Source: Breoghania sp. L-A4 (GTDB taxonomy: Bacteria; Pseudomonadota; Alphaproteobacteria; Rhizobiales; Stappiaceae). From it: 64,000 nt of DNA. The stretch covers positions 3,077,579 to 3,141,578 of the forward strand of contig NZ_CP031841.1 of the NCBI RefSeq assembly GCF_003432385.1, given 5' to 3'. Below, piece after piece: positions 9,372-18,492 of this stretch. How positions within the stretch are numbered: the first letter of the stretch is position 1; each line of letters starts with the position of its first letter. The translations under genes were made by a program, and so were the position numbers. The notes beneath the pieces were generated by a model, which was not told the origin of the DNA, did no database searches, and saw nothing but the letters and a program-made list of their open reading frames with translations.

Positions 9372-10234
9372 GCTGTAGTGACAATTTAATCATTTGAGCC
9401 AGAGCATGATGCTGGCGAGTTTGACGAAGCCTAGGAAGTTGGCGGCAAGCTTGTCGTAGCGGGTTGCGATGCGGCGCCACTGCTTGAGCTTAGCGAAGAA
9501 GCCCTCAATGCCCCACCGGTTCTTGTAGGCAATCTTGTCGTAGTCGTGCTGGTATCTGCGATGCCGGCGCGGCGGGATGACCGGCTCGCCGCCCTGTTCG
9601 AGAATGAGCTCGTATAGCCGGTCGGCATCATAGGCGCGGTCGGCGATCACCTGTGTCACCGCCAAGCCCTCGATCAGCTCGCAAGCGGGCGCCATGTCGT
9701 TCTGCTGACCCGGTCCCAGCTCGAAGCGCACCGGCAGACCGAGCGCGTCTACGACGGCGTGCAGCTTGGTGCCGAAGCCGCCGCGGGAGCGGCCGAGAGC
9801 CTGGGTTTCAGGCCCCCCCTTTTACGCCGCGCTCCGGCGGCCTGCGCCTGGGCGCGGATGACGGTGGCATCGATCGACAGCCATTCCATGTCCGGATCGC
9901 TCGCGATCGCCTCGAACAAACGGTCGAACACACCCGCCTCGATCCAGCGGTAGTAGCGCCGCTTGGCGGTCTGGTAGGGGCCGAAGCGATCCTCCGGCAG
10001 ATCCCGCCAGCGCGCTCCGGAACGCGCCAGCCACAAAATCGCATCGAAGAAGCGTCGGCCGTCGCTGCGCGGGCCGCGCTTGCCCTTCAGGCCGCCCGGA
10101 ACAAACGGCCTGATCTGCTCCCATTGATCGTCGCGTAGAACTTCGCCTTCCAAAGCCGACCTCCAAAAGTCAGCCTTGAATCTGATTTGCGCCTCAAAGG
10201 GAATCCCCCAGTGACGTTAAATTGTCACTACAGC
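9372..10234 (-). mobile_element. IS5-family (IS427-type) insertion sequence
   Basis: An 863-base element with perfect terminal inverted repeats (GCTGTAGTGACAATTTA at the left and its complement at the right). Both ends abut CTAG (9368-9371 and 10235-10238), consistent with a 4-base CTAG duplication; a 2-base TA duplication cannot be excluded. The left CTAG is shared with the IS481 target, and the right CTAG is the junction with the MITE, so three elements sit with no host sequence between them. Confidence 0.85.
9390..10153 (-). CDS. IS5-family transposase made by programmed frameshift
   Basis: Two overlapping frames encode one DDE transposase. The first begins at a TTG at 10153, preceded by GGAGG at good spacing, and carries the IS5 opening LRDDQWEQIRPF and the first catalytic Asp in WLSIDATVIRAQ. 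The second frame continues as QALGRSRGGFGTKLHAVVDA, with VIADRAYDADRL and NRWGIEGFFAKLKQWRRIATRYD to the end at 9390. The frames meet at A4G7 (complement of 9813-9823), a slippery run like those used by IS427-group elements. The overlap is therefore expected and is not damage. The ends and the protein look intact, so the element may be active. Confidence 0.85.
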
Positions 10235-10237
10235 CTA

Positions 10238-10506
10238 GAGCGTTTCCTTGTTAAATGGGATCAATTCTGCGGAGATGAATTTTGTCGAGGATCAAGAGGA
10301 TTGGCGAAGGGCATATCGCGGATATGGCCGAGACGGGCCTCGCCGATAATCGGGAAAATTCATCCCGCCCAAAGGGTTGGTCGAAACCGGCCGTCCGCCG
10401 CGTCAACGGCCTCCGCCGTAGCATGGGCTACGCCGTTCGCCCGTTTCCTCGCGGATCGAACCGGTTTGGACCAACAGAATTGATTCCATTTAACAAGGAA
10501 ACGCTC
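10238..10506. repeat. MITE-like element, copy 1
   Basis: A 269-base non-coding element with terminal inverted repeats of about 32 bases beginning GAGCGTTTCCTTGTTAAATG, flanked by TA on both sides (10236-10237 and 10507-10508). A second copy at 35031-35298 differs at only a handful of positions. TA flanks and long inverted ends fit a miniature element moved by an IS630/mariner-like transposase, which is not present in this window. The open frame across its interior exists in both copies simply because the copies are near-identical; it has no family signature. Confidence 0.85.
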
Positions 10507-10508
10507 TA

Positions 10509-10789
10509 ATCGGTTGTCTTCTTGGGTGCCTGTTCGCCATGCCCGGACACGGCGCAAAGGCATGTGCAAGAAGCGGGGCCGGTCGCGCGAGGCGGCAATC
10601 CCTTGGAACGCCGGCATCACTCTGTGCGACGGCCACCAAAATGAGGAAGCAACCGCCCGAAGCGAGAACCCGCGCATCATGCATATGTGGTTGGACAATG
10701 CGGGTCGGCCCGCAAGATCACTCGCGACGCCAACGCGGCCCGGGGCGCACAGCGGCGACCGCAACGGACGCCGGAAACCCGCAGCCTGC
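10509..10789. other. intergenic region, no gene seen
   Basis: 281 bases between the MITE and the end of the Rrf2 regulator gene. Before the element insertions this followed the kinase stop codon directly. I see no open frame with coding character, no clear terminator and no RNA gene. Confidence 0.4.
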
Positions 10790-11260
10790 CTACGACAGCT
10801 TTGCCGCCTGCATCATCGGGTGCATGGCTTCCAGGCTCAGCAGCATGCGCAGCTGGCCCTGATCGCCGCTCAAATCCGCAACCGTGTAGAGATCCAGCAC
10901 ACCGAAGAACGCCTGAAGCGCCTCATTCAGCACCCGGTTGAACTTGCAGGAATCGATTAGCGGACAATCGCGCTTGGTCGGGTCGAAGCACTCCGCGAGA
11001 TTGAAGTTCTCTTCCGCGGCGCGGATAACCTCGCCGATCGAAATCTCATCGGCCGGGCGCGCCAGCAGAATGCCGCCATTGCGGCCGCGGATGGTCTTGA
11101 TGAACCCGTTGTCGACGAGCACCTTCATCACCTTGAACAGGTGCGTCTCCGAAATACCGTATGTCGCCGCGATTTCCGGCACCTTGCTCGGCTTGTCGGG
11201 ATTCGCGGTGCAATACATCAATGCGCGAACGGCATAATTTGCTTGTAAAGTCAGTCTCAT
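10790..11260 (-). CDS. RirA-type Rrf2 family transcriptional regulator
   Basis: A 156-residue Rrf2 protein. The N-terminal winged helix (MRLTLQANYAVRALMYC, then PEIAATYGISETHLFKVM) is followed by the wing GRNGGILLARPADEIS. The cluster-binding loop AECFDPTKRDCPLIDSCKF places three Cys as C-x7-C-x5-C, the spacing expected for an iron-sulphur cluster. The whole sequence closely follows rhizobial RirA, the global iron-responsive repressor, though a related Rrf2 paralogue cannot be excluded. It is transcribed alone; no iron-uptake or Fe-S assembly genes adjoin it, so its targets would be elsewhere. Confidence 0.8.
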   Translation of the reverse strand: MRLTLQANYAVRALMYCTANPDKPSKVPEIAATYGISETHLFKVMKVLVDNGFIKTIRGRNGGILLARPADEISIGEVIRAAEENFNLAECFDPTKRDCPLIDSCKFNRVLNEALQAFFGVLDLYTVADLSGDQGQLRMLLSLEAMHPMMQAAKLS

Positions 11261-11581
11261 AACTGAATCCGTCTTCCGTTAGGCCGGCACCGAAAAATGT
11301 TGAGCACCCTATTCATGTATTCCAAAACCAGCGCCGTTTCAACCTGCAGCCAGCCTGCACCATCAATGCTCTGAATTTTCGGCCTGGGCGCGGGGCCGTT
11401 GCGGCGATCCCTCTTGAGCATCACTGCGACATCCGTCTGGCGCCAGATCGGGTCCCGGCTCCACCTTCGGCCAAAGGGACCGGCACGCGCCGCACACCGT
11501 GCCCGCAATACCGTCCCCAAACGGCATGCGACCAACCCGCGGTCACCTCACGGCCATCATGTCACCGGATGCGGTGCGGTA
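11261..11581. other. intergenic region upstream of the RirA-like gene
   Basis: 321 bases between the RirA-like start and the end of xylG. It must hold the promoter of the regulator (minus strand). I see no convincing operator palindrome, no terminator for xylG, and no gene. Confidence 0.4.
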
Positions 11582-12409
11582 TCAACCCGCCTCGGCCAAT
11601 TCACCGCTGGCCATCGCACCGGGACCTGGAGTGGCGGCGGGCGGACACTTGCCAAGGATAATCATCCCCAGAACCTCGTCGGCAGTCACCTCGGAGGTCT
11701 TCGCCGTGCCCACGAGATGGCCGTTCTTCATCACCGCCACCCGGTCGGCGAGATCGAAGACGTCGTGAATGTCGTGGCTGATCAGGAAGATGCCAATGCC
11801 CTCGGCCTTCAGCTTGAGCACCAGATCCGCGACCTGCTTGGTTTCCTGTGGCCCCAGCGCCGCTGTGGGCTCATCCATGATCAAGATACGGGCGTTGAAA
11901 TGGATGGCCCGCGCAATGGCGATGGACTGCCGCTGCCCGCCCGACAGCGCGTGAACCGGATCCTTGAATTTCCTGAAATTCGGATTGAGCCGGAACATCA
12001 CCTCGCGCGCCGCCGCCTCCATGGCCACGTCGTCGAGCGTGCCCCAGGGGGTGCGCAGCTCGCGGCCGAGAAACAGATTTCCGGCCGCGTCGATATTGTC
12101 GGCCAGCGCCAGCGTCTGGTAGATCGTCTCGATGCCGCAGCGCTTGGCGTCGCGCGGATTGTGGATCTCGACATCCTCGCCGTTGACGCGGATCTTGCCC
12201 TCGTCGGCGCGATAGGCCCCCGACAGCATCTTGATCAGCGTCGATTTTCCGGCGCCGTTGTGACCGAGCAGCCCGACCACCTCGCCCGGATAGAGATCCA
12301 CATCGACGTTGTCGACAGCGCGCACGCCGCCGAAGGCAATCGACATGTTGCGCATCTCGACGAGAGGTGTGGTTCCGGAATGCGCCGTGTCAGCACTTTG
12401 CGTGTTCAT
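11582..12409 (-). CDS. xylG: xylose ABC transporter ATP-binding protein
   Basis: A 275-residue single-domain ABC ATPase that energises sugar uptake at the inner membrane. Walker A is GHNGAGKST, the Q-loop region [10 protein letters not shown], the signature LSGGQRQS, Walker [13 protein letters not shown] and the H-loop ISHDIHDVF. It has one nucleotide-binding domain, unlike the fused double-domain XylG and RbsA of enteric bacteria; the short form is common in alphaproteobacteria and presumably works as a homodimer. It starts 10 bases after the xylH stop and ends the operon xylF-xylH-xylG. Confidence 0.9.
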   Translation of the reverse strand: MNTQSADTAHSGTTPLVEMRNMSIAFGGVRAVDNVDVDLYPGEVVGLLGHNGAGKSTLIKMLSGAYRADEGKIRVNGEDVEIHNPRDAKRCGIETIYQTLALADNIDAAGNLFLGRELRTPWGTLDDVAMEAAAREVMFRLNPNFRKFKDPVHALSGGQRQSIAIARAIHFNARILIMDEPTAALGPQETKQVADLVLKLKAEGIGIFLISHDIHDVFDLADRVAVMKNGHLVGTAKTSEVTADEVLGMIILGKCPPAATPGPGAMASGELAEAG

Positions 12410-12419
12410 GCCATCCCCC

Positions 12420-13745
12420 TTACTTCGCGCGCTTGCGATAGACGGTGTCGACCCATACCGCGAGCACGAGAACGATGCCGACGACGATGTTCTGCAGCGG
12501 GGTGTCGACTTCCATCAGCACCATGCCGGTCTGCAGCGACTGCATGACCACGGCCCCCAGCATGGCTCCGGCGACCGTGCCGATGCCGCCGCCCAGCGAG
12601 GTGCCCCCGATGACGGCCGCCGCGATGACATAAAGCTCGTCCAGCGTGCCTTGCGAATTGGTCGCAGCGTTCAGCCGAGCTGTGGAAATGGCGCCGGCGA
12701 TTGCGCAGAGCGCGCCCATCGTCGTGAAGATCAGCACCCTCACCCGCTTGGTGTTGATACCTGCCAGCTCGGCCGCTTCCGGGTTGCCGCCAATGGCGAA
12801 GACGTAACGGCCGAACCGCGTGCGCGTGGTGATGAAGGTCATCACGATGCCCACGCCCATGGCGATCAGCACCGGAATCGGCAGCCCGTGCGCGATCAGC
12901 AGTGACCCGCCTTCCGGAATTTCCAGCCCGTGCGTCTCCGCGTAGCGCGCCGCGACCCGCGAGGGCAGATAGTAGCTGTTGGCGATCCAAACCGCGCCGA
13001 TGACCGCGGCCGACGCGATCCCGGCAACGACGAACTCCGCCCAGACGGGCTTCAGCGGGAAGCCGAACCGCTTGCGTTGGGTGCGTCCGTGCAGCGTCGC
13101 CCAGACGATCGCCACGCAGGCGAGCGCGGCGACGACCCACGAGGCCGTGTCACCAATGGCGCCGTTGACGCCGCCGCCCATCAGCCGGAATGTGTCGTCC
13201 ATGGGCGCAACCGTGCGGCCCGACGTGACCCACCACGCCGCGCCACGCCAGACCAGCAGACCGCCCAGCGTCACGATAAAGGCAGGAACACCCATGTAAG
13301 CGATCACGAACCCGTGCAGCGCGCCGATCACAGCGCCGATCACCAGCCCGAAGGCGAGCGTGACAACCCAGGTGGCGGGATGCTCGAAGCCCAGAAAGTG
13401 CGGCAGGACGTCGGCCTGCATCACCCCCATCATCATGCCGATGAAACCCAGCACGGAGCCCACCGACAGATCGATGTTGCGGGTGACGATGATCAGCACC
13501 ATCCCGGTCGACATCACCGCGATCGACGAGGTCTGGACCGACAGGTTCCAAAGATTGCGCGGGGTCAGAAAAGCACCGTCGGAAAACAGGTGAAATCCCG
13601 TCCAGATGATGATGAGTGCGGCAACCATGCCCACGAGCCGCGTGTCGACTTCCATCGCGGCGAGCGGCGAACGCGGAGGGTGCGCGGCCGCTTGCGATGT
13701 CGCATGAACGCCGGTTGCAGATTGTTCCGAAGCCATCGGGATCAC
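12420..13745 (-). CDS. xylH: xylose ABC transporter permease
   Basis: A 441-residue inner-membrane permease of the RbsC/XylH (BPD_transp_2) family with about ten hydrophobic segments, such as [38 protein letters not shown] and [17 protein letters not shown]. Conserved-looking loops include [14 protein letters not shown] and [20 protein letters not shown]. It would form the translocation path for xylose delivered by XylF. Two ATG starts 9 bases apart (13745 and 13736) cannot be separated, as neither has a strong ribosome site. A stable hairpin lies just upstream, between it and xylF. Confidence 0.9.
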   Translation of the reverse strand: MIPMASEQSATGVHATSQAAAHPPRSPLAAMEVDTRLVGMVAALIIIWTGFHLFSDGAFLTPRNLWNLSVQTSSIAVMSTGMVLIIVTRNIDLSVGSVLGFIGMMMGVMQADVLPHFLGFEHPATWVVTLAFGLVIGAVIGALHGFVIAYMGVPAFIVTLGGLLVWRGAAWWVTSGRTVAPMDDTFRLMGGGVNGAIGDTASWVVAALACVAIVWATLHGRTQRKRFGFPLKPVWAEFVVAGIASAAVIGAVWIANSYYLPSRVAARYAETHGLEIPEGGSLLIAHGLPIPVLIAMGVGIVMTFITTRTRFGRYVFAIGGNPEAAELAGINTKRVRVLIFTTMGALCAIAGAISTARLNAATNSQGTLDELYVIAAAVIGGTSLGGGIGTVAGAMLGAVVMQSLQTGMVLMEVDTPLQNIVVGIVLVLAVWVDTVYRKRAK

Positions 13746-13798
13746 ATCCGCCTGATCTTGAATTTGAGGAGTATAGCCCTTCGTCCATCCCCCGCGAG

Positions 13799-13829
13799 CC
13801 GGGACGGCGGCACAGGCCGCCGCCCCGGG
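13799..13829 (-). terminator. intercistronic hairpin between xylF and xylH
   Basis: The sequence CCGGGACGGCGGC, loop ACAG, GCCGCCGCCCCGG forms a stem of about 13 pairs with one mismatch. No T-run follows in the direction of transcription, so it is unlikely to be a full Rho-independent terminator. Hairpins after the binding-protein gene of ABC operons commonly protect the upstream message or limit read-through, which would yield more XylF than XylHG. Confidence 0.6.
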
Positions 13830-13861
13830 TCTCTTTGCCTGGGAGGACAGGACTTATCGGG

Positions 13862-14902
13862 TTACTTGCAAGCCGCGACGCTGCCGGGCTTCACGCCCTT
13901 GCAGACGACGTCCGCGGGCACCCAACCGGCTTCGATCACCACGTCGAGATTGTCCGCCGTGATCGGCACCGGCTTCAGGAAGATGGCGTTCATCTCAACG
14001 CCGTTCGGGCCGCCGGACCACTTTTCGGCACCCTCGACGGCGTCCATCGCGGTGCCCTTGGCGAGCGCCACGGCGATCTCGCCGGCAGCCTTGCCCAACG
14101 CGCGGGCGTCTTTCCAAACCGAGACGGTCTGGGTTCCCAGTGCAACGCGATTCAGAGCGGCGTGATCGCCATCCTGACCCGACACCGGCACGACACCGGC
14201 CAGGCCCTGCGCCTCAAGCGCGGCGACAACGCCACCCGCGGTGCCGTCATTGGACGCCACCACCGCGTCGACCTTGTTGTCGTTGGCGGTCAGGATCTGC
14301 TCCATGTTGCGCTGCGCATTGGCCGGCAACCAGGCGTCGGTGTAGGCCTCGCCCACGTTCTTGATCTTGCCGGCGTCCATCGCCTCCTTGAGCACTTCCA
14401 TTTGTCCGGAGAACAGGAAGTCGGCGTTGGGATCGGCCGACGACCCCTTGATAAAGACGTAATTGCCTTCCGGCTGCACCTTGAACACTTCGCGCGCCTG
14501 CATGCGTCCGACTTCCTTGTTGTCGAACGTCAGGTAGAAAGCGTCCTTGTTCTCGATCAACCGGTCATAGCCGACCACCGGGATGCCTTCGTTGGTGGCC
14601 TTTTCGACCGCCGGACGGATGGCGTCGGAATCCTGCGCCAGAATGATCAGCGCATCGGCGCCGCGCGAGATCAGTGTCTCCACGTCGGTCAACTGCTTGG
14701 CGGCCGAAGACTGTGCGTCGGTCGAAATATACTTGGCGCCCGCGGCTTCCAGCGCGCCCTTGATGGCGGCCGCGTCGGTCTGCCAGCGTTCTTCCTGGAA
14801 ATTCGACCAGCTCACGCCGACTGTGATTTCCTGCGCCACGGCGGCGCCGAGCGTCATGACGGACACCGCCGCACCGGCGGCGAAGATTGCAAATTTTCTC
14901 AT
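13862..14902 (-). CDS. xylF: D-xylose-binding periplasmic protein
   Basis: A 346-residue secreted binding protein, first gene of the transporter operon. The signal peptide is [20 protein letters not shown], with likely cleavage after AVAQ or nearby. The periplasmic-binding-protein-1 fold shows in [52 protein letters not shown] and [16 protein letters not shown], all characteristic of XylF. The start at 14902 is chosen because GGAGGGAGT lies about 7 bases upstream; the longer frame has no such site. It is divergent from a ROK-family regulator. Confidence 0.93.
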   Translation of the reverse strand: MRKFAIFAAGAAVSVMTLGAAVAQEITVGVSWSNFQEERWQTDAAAIKGALEAAGAKYISTDAQSSAAKQLTDVETLISRGADALIILAQDSDAIRPAVEKATNEGIPVVGYDRLIENKDAFYLTFDNKEVGRMQAREVFKVQPEGNYVFIKGSSADPNADFLFSGQMEVLKEAMDAGKIKNVGEAYTDAWLPANAQRNMEQILTANDNKVDAVVASNDGTAGGVVAALEAQGLAGVVPVSGQDGDHAALNRVALGTQTVSVWKDARALGKAAGEIAVALAKGTAMDAVEGAEKWSGGPNGVEMNAIFLKPVPITADNLDVVIEAGWVPADVVCKGVKPGSVAACK

Positions 14903-15259
14903 AGCGGGACTCCCTCCTTGAATGTCGTCGCGTTTCCTCACCCGGACAGGGTTCCGCGGCGTTCATCGCACGCGTGCTGTCCCGTCCCGGGCGGACGCCG
15001 CCGATGCTTTTGATCGCGGCTTGTTATTTAATTCGACGTCCGAAAAAAATGTTGATCGAAACCACCGCCGCTGTCAACATGGTTTCCGCATCCGTCATCT
15101 CAGACCTACGGATAAGAAATGCGCGGCGGCCGCCAAGAGCCGCAATCAACGGCAGGCCCGCGCGGGGGTGACTGCCAGACGGGGAGTTCGGAAGCGGCAC
15201 AGCCCGGGAGTGGTCTGTCACACGCTGTTTTCCGCGAAACACGGGATTGTCTTTACCCG
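14903..15259. promoter_or_regulatory. xylF / ROK regulator divergent control region
   Basis: About 357 bases between divergent genes. The strong GGAGGGAGT ribosome site of xylF is at its left end. An AT-rich tract near 15022-15055 (TTGTTATTTAATTCGACG, then CCGAAAAAAATGTTGATC) is the only departure from high GC and is the likely promoter and operator zone for xylFHG. I cannot define a palindromic operator by eye. Confidence 0.45.
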
Positions 15260-16501
15260 ATGACGAAAAAGGCGGACCGCGATCAGGTTCGGCGCCAGAA
15301 CCGGAGCGTCATCCTTCAGACGCTGCGTCGCGAGGGACCACTCGCGCGCATCGAGCTTGGCGAACGCACCCATCTCAGCCCGGCGACCGTCACAGCCATT
15401 ACCTCCGACCTGATCGACGAGGGCCTGCTGCGCGAAGCGGCCAGCGACGACGAGCGGCCGGCGAGTGGACGTGGGCGGCCGCGCACCCTGCTGGCGCTCG
15501 ATCCCAGCGCCGCCGTCCTCCTCGGTGTCAAGATCTCGCTCGGCAAGATCGAGCTGATCCTGACCGATTTCTCCGGCCATCGGGTTGCATCCGAAACACA
15601 CGCGGTGGAGACCTACACCGCGACGCGCGGCGGCGTCTCCGAGACGCTGATTGCGGCGATCACGCGGTTTCTCCAACGCCTGACCGTTGCGCCATCGCGC
15701 CTTGCCGAGATCCTCGTCGCCTCTCAGGGCGTGGTCGACACGCGCAGCGGCTCCATCGTCTGGAGCCCCGCGTTCAAGGTCCGCGACATCCCGCTTCTTG
15801 AGCCGCTGCGCCACGCCTTCGGCATCAATTGCAGCCTCGCCAACGACGCGAACATGATCGCCGAAGCTTTGCATGACGCCGATCCCGCGCGCTACAGTGG
15901 CACCTTCGCGGTTGTCTTCATCGACTATGGCGTCGGCATGGGCATGTTCTTCGACAACAGGGTCTACACCGGAGAGACTGGCGCCGCGGGAGAGTTCGGC
16001 CATACCAACCATGTCCCCGGGGGTCCGCTGTGCCGCTGCGGCCGTCGCGGCTGCCTGGAAGCGTTTCTCGGCGACTATGCACTGGTGCGCATGGCCCGGG
16101 GATTGCCGGACGCCCATGACCCATGGCAAATCGATTTCGAAGCGGAGGACATCGCGGCCCTTGTCGCACGCGCGGACACCGGCGACGCGGAAGCCCGCGC
16201 GGTGTTTTTCAAGGCAGGCCACGCACTGGGTTATGGCGTCGCACGACTCGTCGCCACCATCGATCCCGGTCACATCGCGCTCACCGGCGCCGGCATGCGC
16301 GCCTTCGCGCACATGCGTGAAGGACTGGACGCGGGCCTCGAGGAGGCGCTCGTCGCCGATTTGCGCCGCAATGTCACCATCGACCCGCATCCCTGGAACG
16401 AGGATCTCATCGCCGCCGGCATGATCGCCGGCGCGCTGGCCCGTCTCGACCGCGTCACCTTCGCCCGCCGCCGCACCCCGGAACTGGAGGCGGGCGAATG
16501 A
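15260..16501 (+). CDS. ROK-family transcriptional regulator, probable xylose repressor
   Basis: A 413-residue protein. The N-terminal winged helix (VRRQNRSVILQTLRREG, then THLSPATVTAITSDLIDEG) binds DNA. The rest is the ROK sugar-kinase-like fold, with VFIDYGVGMGMFFDN, GAAGEFGHTNHVPGG and the zinc motif CRCGRRGCLEAF. Members of this family repress sugar-uptake operons and release DNA on sugar binding. Its divergence from xylFHG makes it the probable xylose repressor. The ATG at 15260 is the first good start at the HTH; the ribosome site before it is weak. Confidence 0.85.
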   Translation: MTKKADRDQVRRQNRSVILQTLRREGPLARIELGERTHLSPATVTAITSDLIDEGLLREAASDDERPASGRGRPRTLLALDPSAAVLLGVKISLGKIELILTDFSGHRVASETHAVETYTATRGGVSETLIAAITRFLQRLTVAPSRLAEILVASQGVVDTRSGSIVWSPAFKVRDIPLLEPLRHAFGINCSLANDANMIAEALHDADPARYSGTFAVVFIDYGVGMGMFFDNRVYTGETGAAGEFGHTNHVPGGPLCRCGRRGCLEAFLGDYALVRMARGLPDAHDPWQIDFEAEDIAALVARADTGDAEARAVFFKAGHALGYGVARLVATIDPGHIALTGAGMRAFAHMREGLDAGLEEALVADLRRNVTIDPHPWNEDLIAAGMIAGALARLDRVTFARRRTPELEAGE

Positions 16502-16781
16502 GCGGATCCGTGATCGAGCCACCACGCGACCGTCGGCCCGCCCACCCTCAATGTCACCCCGGGCTCGACCCGGGGCCAACTATGCCCATCGGCGCCCACC
16601 GGCCCCGGGTTCGTGGCACCGCCAGCGCAGCACGCACGCCTCAGGACAAGCGGCGGCCAGAATGGATCCCCGCTCGAGGCGGGGATGGCGCGAGGAATGT
16701 GTGTGCGCTGCTGAAAATCGTGACGCCGGCAAGCCCCGCGCTCCTCCTCCCCTGAGGACGCCCGAAGGGCCGTCTCGAAGG
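16502..16781. repeat. intergenic palindromic repeats
   Basis: 280 bases without a gene. They hold two hairpins with CTCGA-type loops: CCCCGGG-CTCGA-CCCGGGG at 16557-16575 and ATCCCCGC-TCGAG-GCGGGGAT at 16666-16686. At 16751-16784 is a copy of a second repeat family (CTGAGGA, then CGTCTCGAAGGATG) that recurs twice at 18258-18380. The first type may also act as a terminator for the ROK gene, but no T-run follows. Confidence 0.6.
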
Positions 16782-18211
16782 ATGCGCGCCGCGCTCATCC
16801 CCCTCCTCGCTTTTCTCGCTTTCCTCCCCTGCCCGCCCAGTCCGCCGAACCGGAATGGGCCGAGCGCGCCCTGCCCGCGCATGTGGATTTCGAGACAGCA
16901 AGCCGCGCGCCCGATCACGCGGACCTTGTCGCCGCCGGCCGCGCCCTTTTCATCGCGAAATTCACCCGGGCCGACGGCGCCGGCCGCCCCATGGCCACCC
17001 AGGCGATCATCCCCACCAAGCGCCGCCGGCCGCCCGCGACCGATTTCCAGCGCCTGTCGGGTCCCGACGCCAGCACCTGCCGGTCGTGCCACAACGATCC
17101 GATCGCCGGTGCGGCCGGAGATTTCACCGCCAACGCCTTCGTCTCCGAAGGATTCGAGAGCGCCGATTTCGACACGACCGACCCGCAGTTCTCCAACGAA
17201 CGCGGCAGCGTGGCGCTCCACGGCAGCGGCCTGATCGAACTTCTGGCGCGCGAAATGACCCGTGACCTCCTGGCCCTGCGCGCGCAAGCCCTTGCACAAG
17301 CAAGACAATCCGGCGCACCAGTCTCCGTTTCAATGGAAACGAAAGGCGTCTCCTTCGGTTCCCTCACCGTCGCCCCCGACGGCCTTGTCGACACCGCCGC
17401 GCTCGAAGGCATCGACTCCGATCTCACGCTGCGCCCCTTCAGCCAGAAGGGCGTCTTCGCCTCGCTGCGCCAGTTCACCGTCAACGCCATGAACGATCAC
17501 CTCGGCATGCAGGCGGCGGAACGCTTCGGCGCGCTTTGGACCGGCACGGATGATTTCGACGAGGACGGCAAGACCGACGAACTGACGCGCGGCGACATCT
17601 CGGCGCTCGTCGCCTTCCAGGCGACCCTGCCGCCGCCCATCCGCGAAACGGACCTTTCCACGGACTGGACCCGCGCAGCGGCGCATGGCGAGACGCTGTT
17701 TGCGGACATCGGCTGCGCGTCGTGCCACCGCCCCACGCTGCCGCTGGACTCGCTGATCTTCGAGGATCCCGGTCCGCGCGAGGTTGCCGGAACCCTGCGC
17801 GGCGGTGAGGTCGCGGATCCGATCCGGCTGGATCTCTCCAACGAACCCTGGGCGCAGGCGCTGGAGCGCGACGCGCAGGGCCGCTGGCTGGTGCCGCTGT
17901 TCGGTGATCTCAAACGCCACGTGATCGCCGGCAAGCGCGTCGACACCCTCGGCCGCGAGCTGCTCGCCCAGCGCTTCGTCGAGCGCAACGCCTTCCTCAC
18001 CTCGGAGCTCTGGGGCATCGGATCCACCGCGCCCTACGGCCATCGCGGCGACATCACCACGCTCAGCGAGGTCATCGAGGCGCATGGCGGCGAGGCGCTG
18101 GAGACACGCGACGCCTTCGTGGATCTGCCGGCGGACGACCGTTCCGCCATCATCGCGTTTCTGAAAAGCCTGACGATCGCAGGGCCCGAGATCGTGGAGA
18201 CCGCGCGATGA
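16782..18211 (+). pseudogene. di-haem cytochrome c / DUF1111-type oxidoreductase, frameshifted near the N-terminus
   Basis: A secreted di-haem protein of about 476 residues once one base is restored. The signal peptide MRAALIPLLAFLAFL is in one frame, and the mature part, LPAQSAEPEWAERALP onward, is in the next. Restoring a fifth C in the run at 16826-16829 joins them and gives a proper cleavage site. Two haem-binding motifs are present: CRSCH in the N-terminal half and CASCH in the C-terminal half, with YGHRGDITTLSEVI near the end as in di-haem peroxidase-like oxidoreductases. It is followed by a CRTAC1 protein, a recurrent partner. If the base loss is real, translation from the internal GTG at 16883 would give an unexported protein with no haem attached. 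Confidence 0.75.
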
Positions 18212-18492
18212 CCCGCCCCATGCCCCAACTTTCTTCGAAGGCCTCTCGTCTGCAGCTCATCCTTCGAGACGCGGCGATGCCGCTCCTCAGGATGAGGAGG
18301 CGTTTTGGGATGGTTCCGTGCGGTCCAGCAACAAGCACTCCCTCATCCTGAGGAAGCCCGCAGGGCTGTCTCGAAGGATGGGCCGCCCCTCCAAGCCCTC
18401 CGCATCGTCATCGCCGCCTCCTCCTTCACCTCTCCCCCGGGAGAGGGAGTGCGCACCACGGGAAAGGGGGCTGCTGGTCACTTGGCGCCTTC
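18212..18492. repeat. inverted pair of a dispersed palindromic repeat
   Basis: 281 bases between two genes hold two opposed copies of one repeat: 18258-18294 (CATCCTTCGAGAC to CTCAGGATG) and 18341-18380 (CCTCATCCTGAGGA to CGAAGGATG). A third copy lies at 16751-16784. They resemble the REP-like mosaics common in alphaproteobacterial intergenic DNA. I see no gene and no certain promoter for the CRTAC1 gene. Confidence 0.6.

Noticed and set aside
9813-9823. Frameshift in the IS5-family transposase at 9390-10153 as a damaged gene
   Set aside because: The frames overlap at an A4G7 slippery run, as expected for programmed frameshifting in this IS group; the same holds for the A7 run at 61487.
10282-10509. 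75-codon frame inside the MITE, also present in copy 2
   Set aside because: Its conservation follows from the near-identity of the two non-coding elements; the frame includes the terminal repeat and has no protein signature.
11399-12547. Long open frame (382 codons) opposite xylG
   Set aside because: It is antisense to a clear ABC ATPase and has His/Arg/Gln-rich shadow composition typical of high-GC DNA; no family motif.
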